From Martinezella calliandrae (GTDB lineage: Bacteria > Pseudomonadota > Alphaproteobacteria > Rhizobiales > Rhizobiaceae): DNA of 64,000 nt. The stretch is from contig NZ_JARFYN010000014.1 of the NCBI RefSeq assembly GCF_030272695.1, positions 62,001-126,000 on the forward strand, in the 5' to 3' direction. Position numbers and translations under genes: made by a program. Positions 8,475 to 18,279 of this stretch are shown in pieces (position 1 is the stretch's first letter; each line of letters starts with the position of its first letter). The notes below the pieces were generated by a model that saw only the letters and a program-made list of their open reading frames with translations, was not told where the DNA came from and made no database searches.

Positions 8475-9170
8475 ATGAGCCGTCATCAAGTGGAACATCA
8501 TCTTATCAACCGCATCGGGTGGCTTCGAGCCGCTGTGCTGGGCGCGAACGACGGAATCATATCCACGGCGAGCTTGATGGTTGGAGTGGCATCGGCAGCG
8601 ACGTCATCAAGCGCTGTCCTGGTGACCGGCATTGCCGGACTTGTGGCGGGCTCGATGTCGATGGCTGCCGGCGAATATGTTTCCGTGAGTTCCCAGGCCG
8701 ACACCGAGCGGGCCGACCTCGCAAGAGAAAAACGCGAGCTTGCGACCGACCACGATGCGGAAGTTAAGGAACTTGCGGCCATTTATGCGGAGCGCGGCGT
8801 CGAGCCGACACTCTCCATCCAAGTTGCCGAGCAACTGATGGTAAGGGACGCGCTGGCAGCCCATGCTCGTGACGAACTGGGCATCTCCGATGCGATTTCC
8901 GCTAATCCGATCCAGGCTGCACTGACCTCCGCGGCAACTTTTGCCGCAGGGGCGATCCTGCCGATTTTGGCCGCTCTCATTGCGCCGAGGGATATCCTCG
9001 TTCCTGCAGTGTTCGGCGTGTCGCTCGTCGTCCTCGCTCTGCTAGGTGCCGTCGGCGCCAGGGCCGGGGGAGCCGAGATGTTCAAACCCATGGTGCGAGT
9101 GGCCGTTTGGGGCGCGATAGCGATGGCCGTCACGGCCGGCATTGGCGCACTGATCGGCAAATCCGTGTGA
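8475..9170 (+). CDS. VIT family (CCC1/nodulin-21-like) membrane transporter
   Basis: This 231-residue inner-membrane protein belongs to the VIT1/CCC1 family of iron and manganese transporters, which includes plant nodulin-21 proteins. It begins with a His-containing N-terminus (HHLINRIGWLRAAVLGANDG), where LGANDGIIS is the family hallmark, then a helix pair with SMAAGEYVSVSSQ, an acidic cytoplasmic helical segment (about residues 75-120, rich in Glu and Asp, likely metal binding), and a further hydrophobic block. The ribosome site GGAGAAGGAAA precedes the start. It stands alone. Its likely role is removing Fe or Mn from the cytoplasm; the metal is not determined by sequence. Confidence 0.88.
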   Translation: MSRHQVEHHLINRIGWLRAAVLGANDGIISTASLMVGVASAATSSSAVLVTGIAGLVAGSMSMAAGEYVSVSSQADTERADLAREKRELATDHDAEVKELAAIYAERGVEPTLSIQVAEQLMVRDALAAHARDELGISDAISANPIQAALTSAATFAAGAILPILAALIAPRDILVPAVFGVSLVVLALLGAVGARAGGAEMFKPMVRVAVWGAIAMAVTAGIGALIGKSV

Positions 9171-9334
9171 AGTTCGCAGCACCGGGAGCACCTTTGCCAT
9201 GGATCGAAACGTTGCTACGGGTGATGATTGCGAGCAGGAGCCACCGATGAAGGAAAGCAGCTGCCGTGTCGTGTGTCAAACTTAACGCCGGGGTAGGATC
9301 AAGCAGCGAACCGATTTCATAAAATCTTTCAATA

Positions 9335-9419
9335 TGGTGCGGACGACGGGGGTCGAACCCGTATACCCGAAGGTGAGGGATTTTAAGTCCCTTGCGTCTA
9401 CCAGTTTCGCCACGTCCGC
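9335..9419 (-). tRNA. tRNA-Leu (anticodon TAA)
   Basis: An 85-base tRNA with encoded CCA lies on the minus strand. The acceptor stem GCGGACG pairs with CGTCCGC, the anticodon loop CTTAAAA gives TAA, a long variable arm is present as expected for leucine, and the T arm reads GGGTTCGACCCCC. Confidence 0.95.
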
Positions 9420-9468
9420 ATGCCTTTCCCTTCAAGCACTTGAGCGATTCAGTCAAGCGATTGTTCGC

Positions 9469-9768
9469 TTATATATTCTTGCCTGCCGATTTGGATGGGC
9501 CGGGTTTAGCGGCCGCTTCTTCGGTAGGGAAATTTCTCAGACGATTCTCGAGGTATGTATCCAGGCAATAATTCTTCAGAAAATTCTTTTCGCTACCCAG
9601 ATATGAGCAGGTCTTTTGGGCGTCCTGTAGCAATGCTCTCGCTTGTTTCGGCGCCACGCTGACTGTTCTCGTCGATCCTCGTCCCTGCGTTTCACACGAA
9701 GCCAGCGAAAAGGCCAAAATAACCGCGATGACTAACTCTCCCGAAATATCTGGAAAGCCGGATGCCAT
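9469..9768 (-). CDS. Hypothetical protein, possible lipoprotein
   Basis: A 99-residue frame begins with a hydrophobic stretch (LVIAVILAFSLASC) that ends in a lipobox-like LASC, then a polar region with three further Cys residues in two clusters. I do not recognise a family. A GGA precedes the chosen ATG at close spacing; an ATG at 9801 would add eleven residues including positive charges that suit a signal peptide. It is flanked by tRNA-Leu and ilvA and shares no operon. Confidence is low because support is only the signal-like segment. Confidence 0.35.
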   Translation of the reverse strand: MASGFPDISGELVIAVILAFSLASCETQGRGSTRTVSVAPKQARALLQDAQKTCSYLGSEKNFLKNYCLDTYLENRLRNFPTEEAAAKPGPSKSAGKNI

Positions 9769-10112
9769 TTTTCCAATGCTTTCACAATGAGATGCGCGCA
9801 TCCGGCCTGACGACGTGGCAGTGTTCCAGCCTGGCCCAACAAGCGAAGCCCGCCGGCACCGGGGGACCGGATTGGAGCGGGCTTCTAACCATCGTCATGA
9901 CGGCTGGCTCGCATTGGAGGCAGGCCTTCCTTTCCTGTCAATTCGAAGATCTTGTGTTGCGACCTGATGTAACATGGTGGCGCCAAACATGGCAGTTGTG
10001 CGCTTATAGTCGTAATCGCCCGGACGGGACACAAAGCGCGACAAAGAGGCTTTCTTAACTCAGGTTTCCTGTGTCATAGCGAAGGTGGATTGAACAGGAA
10101 CGGATTAAGCCC
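9769..10112. other. Intergenic stretch upstream of ilvA
   Basis: About 340 bases separate the hypothetical gene from ilvA. It must hold the ilvA promoter, but I see no convincing promoter hexamers, hairpin leader peptide rich in branched-chain codons, or other gene. Confidence 0.4.
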
Positions 10113-11363
10113 GTGGACAAGCAAGATGTTTTCAATGCCACGGAGGCCATGCGTGGCCTCTTTCCCGCAACGCCGCTGCGGCTGAACGAGCATCTTTCCG
10201 CTCGCTATGGTGCGGAAATCTGGCTGAAGCGCGAGGATCTGACGCCTGTGCGCTCCTACAAGATTCGTGGCGCCTTCAATTTCTTCCGCAAGGTGATTGC
10301 CGCGGGCGGTACCGGCAAGACCTTCGTCTGCGCCTCGGCCGGCAATCATGCGCAGGGTTTTGCCTTCGTCTGCCGCCATTTCGGGGTGCCGGGCGTGGTC
10401 TACATGCCGGTGACAACGCCGCAGCAGAAGATCGACAAGACCCGCATGTTCGGCGGTGAGTTCATCACCATCAAACTCTTCGGTGACTTCTTCGACCAAT
10501 GCTACCAGGCAGCGCGCGAGCACGTGCAGCACATAGACGGCGTCATGGTGCCGCCTTTCGATCACGCGGATATTATCGAGGGACAGGCGACGGTCGCGGC
10601 TGAAATCGCCGAGCAATTGCCGGATGGCGTCGTGCCGGACTGCATCGTTCTGCCCGTCGGCGGCGGTGGATTGGCGGCCGGCATCACCTGCTTTTTTGCC
10701 GATCGCCTTGCCAAGGACACCTTCGTCTTCGCCGAGCCGGAGGGAGCACCGAGCCTCAGGCGCAGCATGGAGGCGGGGCGGGTGGTGACGCTGGCGAAGG
10801 TCGACAATTTCGTCGACGGCGCAGCGGTCGGCCGCATCGGCGACCTCAATTTCGCCGCCCTGAAGGGGTTTGCGGCCGAGCAGGTCATGCTGATCCCCGA
10901 AAATGCCATCTGCGTGACGATCACCGATATGCTGAATGTCGAAGGCGTCGTGCTGGAGCCCGCCGGCGCACTGGCGATTACAGCGCTGGAGCTGATGGAT
11001 CGTGAGGGCATTCGCGGCAAGACGATTGTCACGGTCGTCTCCGGCGGCAATTTCGATTTCGAGCGTCTGCCCGACGTCAAGGAGCGCGCCATGCGCTATG
11101 CCGGGCTGAAGAAATATTTCATCCTGCGCCTGGCACAGCGTCCCGGCGCGCTGCGCGATTTCCTCAACCTGCTGGGTCCGGACGACGATATCGCCCGCTT
11201 CGAATATCTGAAGAAGAGCGCGCGCAATTTCGGCTCCATCCTGATCGGTATCGAGACCAAGAACCCCGACAATTTCAAGCAGCTTGTCGAGAATTTCGAG
11301 CGCTCGGGCATGGGCTATCAGGACATCACCGAAAACGACATCCTGGCGAACCTGATTATTTAA
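10113..11363 (+). CDS. ilvA: Threonine ammonia-lyase (threonine dehydratase)
   Basis: This 416-residue PLP enzyme deaminates threonine to 2-oxobutyrate, the first step of isoleucine synthesis. The PLP lysine is Lys50 in RSYKIRGAF; SAGNHAQG and the phosphate-binding PVGGGGLAAG are present. The C-terminal 80 residues (from KKYFILRLAQRPGALRDFL) form a single ACT-like regulatory domain, as in the shorter bacterial IlvA type; E. coli IlvA is longer with two. The start is GTG. The hlyU-like gene follows after 37 bases. Catabolic threonine deaminase is less likely because of the ACT-like domain. Confidence 0.93.
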   Translation: MDKQDVFNATEAMRGLFPATPLRLNEHLSARYGAEIWLKREDLTPVRSYKIRGAFNFFRKVIAAGGTGKTFVCASAGNHAQGFAFVCRHFGVPGVVYMPVTTPQQKIDKTRMFGGEFITIKLFGDFFDQCYQAAREHVQHIDGVMVPPFDHADIIEGQATVAAEIAEQLPDGVVPDCIVLPVGGGGLAAGITCFFADRLAKDTFVFAEPEGAPSLRRSMEAGRVVTLAKVDNFVDGAAVGRIGDLNFAALKGFAAEQVMLIPENAICVTITDMLNVEGVVLEPAGALAITALELMDREGIRGKTIVTVVSGGNFDFERLPDVKERAMRYAGLKKYFILRLAQRPGALRDFLNLLGPDDDIARFEYLKKSARNFGSILIGIETKNPDNFKQLVENFERSGMGYQDITENDILANLII

Positions 11364-11400
11364 CTTTGCCACCCCACGTCCTTCATGCTAAAGGCGAACC

Positions 11401-11742
11401 ATGGCTTCGATCTTGTCGAATATTCTCTCTATTTTCACCGGCGGCGGCGCTGCGACGACGAGCGCCGAAAAGGCCGGCGGTTCCTCCGTCACGGCTGAGC
11501 CGCAGGTGCATAACGGCTGTACGATCTACGCGACGCCGCAGCGCGAAGGCAATCAGTTCCGCTTGATGGGCCGAATCGAGAAGGAAGTGAACGGCGAGGT
11601 CCTGGTGCGCAATTTCATCCGCGCCGATGTTTTCACCTCGTCGGACGATGCGCTTGATTCGACCTTCCGCAAGGCGCAGCAGATCATCGACCAGAACGGG
11701 CCGTCGTTGTTCGGCGACGGCGAGAAGGTTCGCCAGGTCTGA
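11401..11742 (+). CDS. HlyU family protein
   Basis: The 113-residue product matches the small alphaproteobacterial proteins grouped with HlyU: an Ala/Gly-rich N-terminus followed by a compact domain with NGCTIYATPQREGNQFRL and GEVLVRNFIRADVFTS. The name comes from a Vibrio haemolysin regulator of a different fold, so a regulatory role should not be assumed. It follows ilvA closely on the same strand and ends before a strong terminator, so the two may be cotranscribed. Confidence 0.75.
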   Translation: MASILSNILSIFTGGGAATTSAEKAGGSSVTAEPQVHNGCTIYATPQREGNQFRLMGRIEKEVNGEVLVRNFIRADVFTSSDDALDSTFRKAQQIIDQNGPSLFGDGEKVRQV

Positions 11743-11773
11743 TCCGGACTTGACCAGTAATCCGGAACAACAA

Positions 11774-11800
11774 GGCCGCCGGAAGGCGGCCTAATTATTT
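11774..11800 (+). terminator. Rho-independent terminator after hlyU-like gene
   Basis: A perfect 7-bp GC stem (GGCCGCC with GGCGGCC), GGAA loop and the AT-rich tail TAATTATTTT end the ilvA-hlyU transcript. It lies in the gap before the convergent SDR gene. Confidence 0.8.
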
Positions 11801-11818
11801 TGTGGCTTGTATTTGCCC

Positions 11819-12595
11819 TTACGCCGTGCGGAAAAGCTTGGCACCCGACGGAGCGCTGGTCGCGCCGCCGTCGACAGTGATCTCGATGGCCGTAACATTC
11901 CTGGAATCGTCCGATGCGAAATAAAGGGCCGCGTTGGCGATCTCGTCGGCCTCGCTCATACGGCCCAGGGGGCTCAGGCTGCCGAAGCGTGCTTCCAGGG
12001 CGTCCTTGGCGTCTTCCGTCATCGCCCGTGTATTCCAGATCGGCGTCTTGGTGGCGCCGGGCGTGACCTGGTTGACGCGGATGCCGCGCGGGGCCAGTTC
12101 GGATGCCAGGTTACGGGTCATTGCGCGGACGGCGCCCTTGGTGCCGGCATAAGCGGAATAGCCGGGGATACCGAGAACGGCATGCACGGAGCCGTTGAGG
12201 ATTACCGATCCACCGTCGTTCAGATGCGGCAACGCAGCCTGCACCGTGAAGAAGACGGCGGTGAAGTTGGTGCGCACTACCGTCTCGAACTGCTCGAGGG
12301 TGGTCTTTCCAACAGCGGTTTCGCCAGCGATCCCGGCATTGGCGAAGACGATGTCGAAATTGCCAAGCTTTTGAGCCGCTTCGGCAAAGGCTTTCTCAGT
12401 GGCTACAACGTCTGTGACGTCGACCTGCAATGCCAATACGTCGCCGCCAAGCTCTTCGGCGGCGGCGGCAAGGGTCTTCGGATTGCGGCCGGTGATGGCA
12501 ACCTTGGCACCCTCGGCGAGGAAGAGGCGGGCGGTCGCAAAGCCGATGCCGCTGTTTCCGCCAGTGATGATGGCAACTTTGTTCTTCAGGCGCAT
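11819..12595 (-). CDS. SDR family oxidoreductase
   Basis: This 258-residue classical short-chain dehydrogenase has the cofactor motif TGGNSGIG at residues 11-18, NAG at the central strand, and the catalytic YAGTK. The start is the ATG at 12595, which has AGGAG 8 bases upstream; an upstream in-frame start lacks a site. It is divergent from a TetR regulator with palindromes between them, so it is very likely the regulator's target. The TetR/SDR pairing suggests detoxification or quinone/carbonyl reduction; the substrate is unknown. Confidence 0.88.
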   Translation of the reverse strand: MRLKNKVAIITGGNSGIGFATARLFLAEGAKVAITGRNPKTLAAAAEELGGDVLALQVDVTDVVATEKAFAEAAQKLGNFDIVFANAGIAGETAVGKTTLEQFETVVRTNFTAVFFTVQAALPHLNDGGSVILNGSVHAVLGIPGYSAYAGTKGAVRAMTRNLASELAPRGIRVNQVTPGATKTPIWNTRAMTEDAKDALEARFGSLSPLGRMSEADEIANAALYFASDDSRNVTAIEITVDGGATSAPSGAKLFRTA

Positions 12596-12629
12596 GTTCG
12601 TATCTCCTATTGGCTTCAACGGCGATCTG

Positions 12630-12667
12630 GATTATGATCGTTCTCTATAAGGATTACGATCGTAATC
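12630..12667. promoter_or_regulatory. Two palindromic TetR operators
   Basis: A perfect 16-bp palindrome GATTACGATCGTAATC lies at 12652-12667, and a related copy GATTATGATCGTTCTC (13 of 16 matches) starts 22 bases earlier at 12630. Two helical turns between copies on one face of DNA is typical of cooperative TetR binding. They sit between the divergent SDR and tetR genes. Confidence 0.7.
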
Positions 12668-12701
12668 TACATTCGTCAAGATGCTCTGAGGAGATTTTTC
12701 G

Positions 12702-13289
12702 ATGGGCCATTCGCAGTTGGAAAAGCAGAAGACACATGAGCGGATCGTGACGCTCGCCGCCAAACGTCTGCGAGAGGAGGGGCTGGAAGGTATCGGCGTT
12801 GCCGATCTCATGAAGGAGGCGGGCCTGACGGTCGGCGGTTTCTACAAACATTTTGCCTCCCGGGACGAGCTGGTTGCCGAAGCCGTTCAGTCGGCCGTGG
12901 AATCGTGGCGGCGGCAAATGGAGGGGAAGGGGATCGATCCGGCGGATGTGCCGCTGGAAGATTATGCCGACGGCTATCTCAGCGTTCGCCATCGCGACCA
13001 CCGCGGCGAGGGCTGCGCCTATGCTGCGTTGATGGCCGACATTGCCCGCAGCGGCGCAGCTGTCCGGGCGATTGCGACGGAGGGTATACGGAAAAACATC
13101 GACTCGATGACGGCGCGCATGCCGCAACCGGGTACCGCAGACGCGCGGCGCAATGCCATCATCGCCTCATGCCTCATGACAGGTGCTGTTGGCCTTGCAC
13201 GCGTGGCAGACGATGAAGAGATTTCCAACGAAATTCTGGAAGCCGCGAAGAGCTTCGTGAAGGAATTGGGAAGGGGCGACGGGAAATAA
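12702..13289 (+). CDS. TetR family transcriptional regulator
   Basis: The 195-residue protein has an N-terminal TetR helix-turn-helix (IGVADLMKEAGLTVGGFYKHFASRDELV) and a helical ligand domain with GEGCAYAAL. This pattern is common in regulators of SDR or antioxidant genes. GAGGAG precedes the ATG by about 9 bases. It is divergent from the SDR gene and probably represses both, through the palindromes between them. Confidence 0.9.
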   Translation: MGHSQLEKQKTHERIVTLAAKRLREEGLEGIGVADLMKEAGLTVGGFYKHFASRDELVAEAVQSAVESWRRQMEGKGIDPADVPLEDYADGYLSVRHRDHRGEGCAYAALMADIARSGAAVRAIATEGIRKNIDSMTARMPQPGTADARRNAIIASCLMTGAVGLARVADDEEISNEILEAAKSFVKELGRGDGK

Positions 13290-13315
13290 AAAGCGGCCAG
13301 TGGGGACCGGCCGCT
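13283..13315 (-). terminator. Rho-independent terminator of azoR
   Basis: A 7-bp stem (AGCGGCC with GGCCGCT) is followed on the minus strand by TTTTTATTT, so it terminates azoR. The T tract overlaps the end of the tetR coding sequence. It may also slow plus-strand transcription. Confidence 0.75.
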
Positions 13316-13339
13316 CTTAAGGATTTGCTGTTTGGAGGC

Positions 13340-13954
13340 TTACGCGGCCAATGCCAGCTCGGATGCGCGGGCCTGGGCAGCGCCGATTGCCTTTTCAACG
13401 GCTTCAGGACCGAATGCGAGGCCTTCGACATACACCGTTTCGACATCGGTGATGCCGATGAAACCGAGAACCGACTGCAGGTAGGGAACGGCATGGTTGA
13501 GCGGAGCAGCCGGGCCTTCAGAATAAACACCGCCGGAAGCAAGAACGATATAGGCCTTCTTGCCGGTCGCCAGACCTTTCGGGCCTGTTTCCGTGTAGGT
13601 GAAGGTGCGGCCGGCGCGGGCGACGTTATCGATCCAGGCCTTCAGCGACGAATAAATGTTGAAGTTGATGAGGCCGGTGCCGATGACGACGGTGTCGGCG
13701 GCAAGCAGTTCGTCCACCAGCGCGTCAGAAACCTTGACGGCTTCGGCCTGTTCGGGCGTGCGAGCCTCTACCGGGGTCCGGATGGCGGCGGTGAAGAGCT
13801 CATCGATATGCGGCAGCGGCGCGAGGGCCAGATTGCGGTGCACGATCGTCTTGCCCGGGTTCTGGGCCTTGATCTTGTCGGCAAGCTCGCTGGCGATCTT
13901 AGTAGAGAGCGAGTCGCTGCGCGGGCTGGAAGTCAGTAGCAGGATGGAGGACAT
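13340..13954 (-). CDS. azoR: FMN-dependent NADH:quinone oxidoreductase / azoreductase
   Basis: This 204-residue flavodoxin-like enzyme reduces quinones and azo compounds with NADH. It begins SSILLLTSSPRSDSLSTKIA, where SSPR-S-S binds the FMN phosphate, then has the FMN contact NFNIYSSLKAWIDNVARAG and the ASGG motif, all as in E. coli AzoR. The start is the ATG at 13954 with GGA about 10 bases upstream; a further ATG 39 bases up has no support. It is divergent from a LysR gene and likely under its control, a usual arrangement for oxidative or electrophile stress. Confidence 0.92.
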   Translation of the reverse strand: MSSILLLTSSPRSDSLSTKIASELADKIKAQNPGKTIVHRNLALAPLPHIDELFTAAIRTPVEARTPEQAEAVKVSDALVDELLAADTVVIGTGLINFNIYSSLKAWIDNVARAGRTFTYTETGPKGLATGKKAYIVLASGGVYSEGPAAPLNHAVPYLQSVLGFIGITDVETVYVEGLAFGPEAVEKAIGAAQARASELALAA

Positions 13955-14049
13955 GGTTATGTTCCTTTTCAATGGGTTGCGGGAACCAGGCAAAGTCTGG
14001 CTGCCGTTCGAGAAAAGAAATAAGGCTGCAGTGCCATCGAAAAAACTGT

Positions 14050-14071
14050 GATAATATGGATTGGAATTATC
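14050..14071. promoter_or_regulatory. Putative LysR operator, GATAAT-N10-ATTATC
   Basis: A perfect 6-bp inverted repeat with 10-base spacer sits just upstream of the lysR-type gene and 95 bases from azoR. Length and spacing suit a LysR recognition site, allowing activation of azoR and self-repression. Confidence 0.5.
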
Positions 14072-14088
14072 GATAGAATGGATGGCCT

Positions 14089-15057
14089 ATGCTTCCCAAT
14101 CCGACCCTAGACCAGCTGCAGGTTTTTCTTACCGTTGCCGAGTCCGGCAGCTTTTCGGCCGCCTCGCGCGCCCTCAACCGTGCGCAATCGGTCATTAGCT
14201 ATACGATCGCCAATCTCGAAGCTCAACTTGAAGTGCCGCTGTTCGAGCGCTCCGGCTCCCGCCAACCGACGCTGACGGATGCGGGCCGAGCCATGCTTGA
14301 GGATGCGCGCCGCATCCTCTCCGATCTCGAGGTGATGCGCGCTCGCGTCAAAGGTTTGAAAGCCGGGCTTGAGGCGGAAGTGGCTGTGGCGATTAGCATC
14401 ATGGTGCCGACAGTTGCGACGGTCGAAGTGCTCAGCGAGTTTCGCGACCGCTTCCCGTTCGTATCGCTACGCCTCGACACAGGCGAACTCGGCACGATGA
14501 TGGATCTCGTCGCCAGCGGTAAGTCGACGATCGGTATTGGCGGCGCGGTGCTGAAACAGGATGATTCGCTCGTTATCGAGCGCATCGGCCACTCCTTCAT
14601 GGTTCCGGTCGCGTCGCCCCATCATCCGCTTGCTCAGATCCGGAGGCCGTTGACACTTGCCGATGTGCGCGAGGAGGTGCAACTGGTTGTTACAGATGCC
14701 TCGGGTCTCACGAATGGAAAGGATTTCAACGTCCTGTCCTATAAGACCTGGCGCGTCAGCGACATCGCGACGAAGCATCAATTGATGCGCGGCGGGCTAG
14801 GCTGGGGTGGGCTACCGGCGTCGCTCATCGTGGAAGACCTGCAGAAGGGCCGGTTGGTGCGCCTGGACCTTGATGCGTACGACCAGAGCGAATATCCGAT
14901 CTATGCCGTCCATAAGCTTGCCAATCCTCCCGGCCCTGCCGCTGCCTGGATGATTGAAGCCTTCAGCGCGCGTCTTTCAAACTGCCCGAATCAGGCGGAT
15001 TTCAACGCGGCCGTAGAAATGTTCCATCCGAACGAGGAGCAATTGGCGGCAGAGTGA
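14089..15057 (+). CDS. LysR family transcriptional regulator
   Basis: The 322-residue protein has the N-terminal LysR helix-turn-helix (LDQLQVFLTVAESGSFSAAS and ALNRAQSVISYTIANLE) and a periplasmic-binding-like effector domain. It is divergent from azoR. No effector can be named from sequence. The last 30 residues extend slightly beyond the usual end. Confidence 0.92.
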   Translation: MLPNPTLDQLQVFLTVAESGSFSAASRALNRAQSVISYTIANLEAQLEVPLFERSGSRQPTLTDAGRAMLEDARRILSDLEVMRARVKGLKAGLEAEVAVAISIMVPTVATVEVLSEFRDRFPFVSLRLDTGELGTMMDLVASGKSTIGIGGAVLKQDDSLVIERIGHSFMVPVASPHHPLAQIRRPLTLADVREEVQLVVTDASGLTNGKDFNVLSYKTWRVSDIATKHQLMRGGLGWGGLPASLIVEDLQKGRLVRLDLDAYDQSEYPIYAVHKLANPPGPAAAWMIEAFSARLSNCPNQADFNAAVEMFHPNEEQLAAE

Positions 15058-15086
15058 AAACCCTCTCCCCGGGTAGGGGGAGAGGG
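15056..15086 (-). terminator. Terminator hairpin of cpdB
   Basis: A 10-bp stem (CCCTCTCCCC with GGGGAGAGGG) is followed on the minus strand by TTTTCAC, fitting termination of cpdB. The sequence also resembles a common rhizobial intergenic palindrome, and may serve both converging genes. Confidence 0.65.
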
Positions 15087-15111
15087 TCAAGTTGAAGTAT
15101 CAGCTGGAAAT

Positions 15112-17100
<1,989 letters not shown>

Positions 17101-17235
17101 GAAACACTCCTTCGACAACGAATCTATGGCCCCTCGATCACCATGCGGGTGACGGAGATTAAGATGATTTTTGAAGGTGTGCACTACCAATATGACAGAC
17201 TTATTGTGGGCCCGGCGCCCAGGGAAAAGAAGCTG

Positions 17236-17595
17236 TCAACGCTTGAGAACCGGCTGTATGTCCTTGTGGAAAAAGCGGAAATAGGAGGCAACCTGAGCGG
17301 ACGCGTTGGAGGTGGGATCGAATTCGATGCCGATCCGGCCGCTGTGGGTCCAGCGCACGACGCCGTCCAATATGCCGATCTCGTCGCACTCGACGCGAAC
17401 CTTGCTGCCGGCGGCGGCATAGATTGGCGATAGCAGGTCGAGCGCGATACCGTCGGTGGAAATATCGACGATCCGGCCCGCGACCGCCTTTGCGAAATAT
17501 CGAACGCGCCCCATCAACCGGACACGCTTGCGGGGCGAACGCCTCGTCTTGATTTTCAGATTGCTCTGAGCGAGCGACTTTGAAATCGGCTGCAT
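17236..17595 (-). CDS. PilZ domain protein
   Basis: The 119-residue protein is essentially one PilZ domain, a cyclic-di-GMP sensor. The binding motif RRSPRKR starts at residue 18 and the second motif DISTDG at 44-49. The strand VRVECDEIGILDGVVRW and the C-terminal helix ASYFRFFHKDIQPVL complete the domain. GGGAGG lies 7 bases before the ATG at 17595. Downstream in the same direction of transcription there is no partner; a paralogue lies 117 bases upstream. Rhizobial stand-alone PilZ proteins act in motility or polysaccharide control; the target here is unknown. Confidence 0.88.
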   Translation of the reverse strand: MQPISKSLAQSNLKIKTRRSPRKRVRLMGRVRYFAKAVAGRIVDISTDGIALDLLSPIYAAAGSKVRVECDEIGILDGVVRWTHSGRIGIEFDPTSNASAQVASYFRFFHKDIQPVLKR

Positions 17596-17712
17596 GACTG
17601 ACCTCCCTATATACGTGTTTCCGAAAACACGAATAGCAGGCATTCGTTGAAAGGCCCTTAGGACGACCGTTAAAATTGAAAATCATCCGTTCCGATCCGG
17701 GCTAGGCTTATC

Positions 17713-18067
17713 CTAACGTTTCAGTACCGGGCTAAAGTCCTTGTGATAGAAGCGGAAATAGGCCGCTACCTGTGCTGCCGCGTTGGACGACCCGTCGAAT
17801 TCAACGCCGATCAGTCCGCCTCTGAGCCATCGCACGGTACCCTCCAAGGCGCCAAGTTCCCGGCACTCGATCCGGACTTTGCTGCCGCGAATGCCGCTAA
17901 ACGGTCCGCCGAGATCGAAGGTGATGCCCGGTGTCGAAATATCGGACACCTGTCCCAGGCGTGGACCTGCCGAGATAGGTCAATGTTGATCGGGCACGCG
18001 TACGGGTCGCCCGCCGTGCCTTTTGCGTCGAAGTGTTTGATAAGTAAAGGTTAATTTGAGAAGGCAT
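17713..18067 (-). pseudogene. PilZ domain paralogue disrupted by a frameshift
   Basis: The intact part (from the GTG at 17949) reads SDISTPGITFDL through YFRFYHKDFSPVLKR and matches the neighbouring PilZ protein to its last residue. Upstream, the frame that starts with ATG at 18067 gives a 38-residue N-terminus with RRATRTR at positions 18-24, exactly where the neighbour has RRSPRKR, then YLGRSTPG. The two frames join if one base near 17952 is removed (GGG-A-CAG), and the spacing from Tyr to DIS then equals that of the paralogue. So this is a tandem duplicate with a single-base frameshift, or a sequencing error in a real gene. No clear ribosome site precedes the ATG. Confidence 0.7.
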
Positions 18068-18279
18068 AAAATTAACAATGGTTAAATTTCCCCGCTGCCA
18101 TCGTTAATTTTTGCGACTTAAGGCAAAGCTAGCGAAATTGTTAAAGTGCGACCTAAGTTGTTGTTCTCCAGGTTTGAAAGGTTAATTTGGATTTGGGGAC
18201 GAATGACGCGTTATGCGAAAGTAAATATATGTAACCTCGGCAAGCAGGTTGAGTTGAAGGGTTTTAGGGAGAAATAGCT

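Noticed and set aside
9762..10058. A 98-codon plus-strand frame before ilvA
   Set aside because: No ribosome site or domain; the composition does not look coding.
10074..11372. A 432-codon open frame on the minus strand across ilvA
   Set aside because: It is the mirror of ilvA codon bias; no ribosome site or recognisable domain, whereas ilvA has all catalytic motifs.
18065..18125. TTAA-type repeats that might be CtrA boxes
   Set aside because: The TTAA pairs are 6 and 10 bases apart, not the 7 of the CtrA consensus TTAA-N7-TTAAC.
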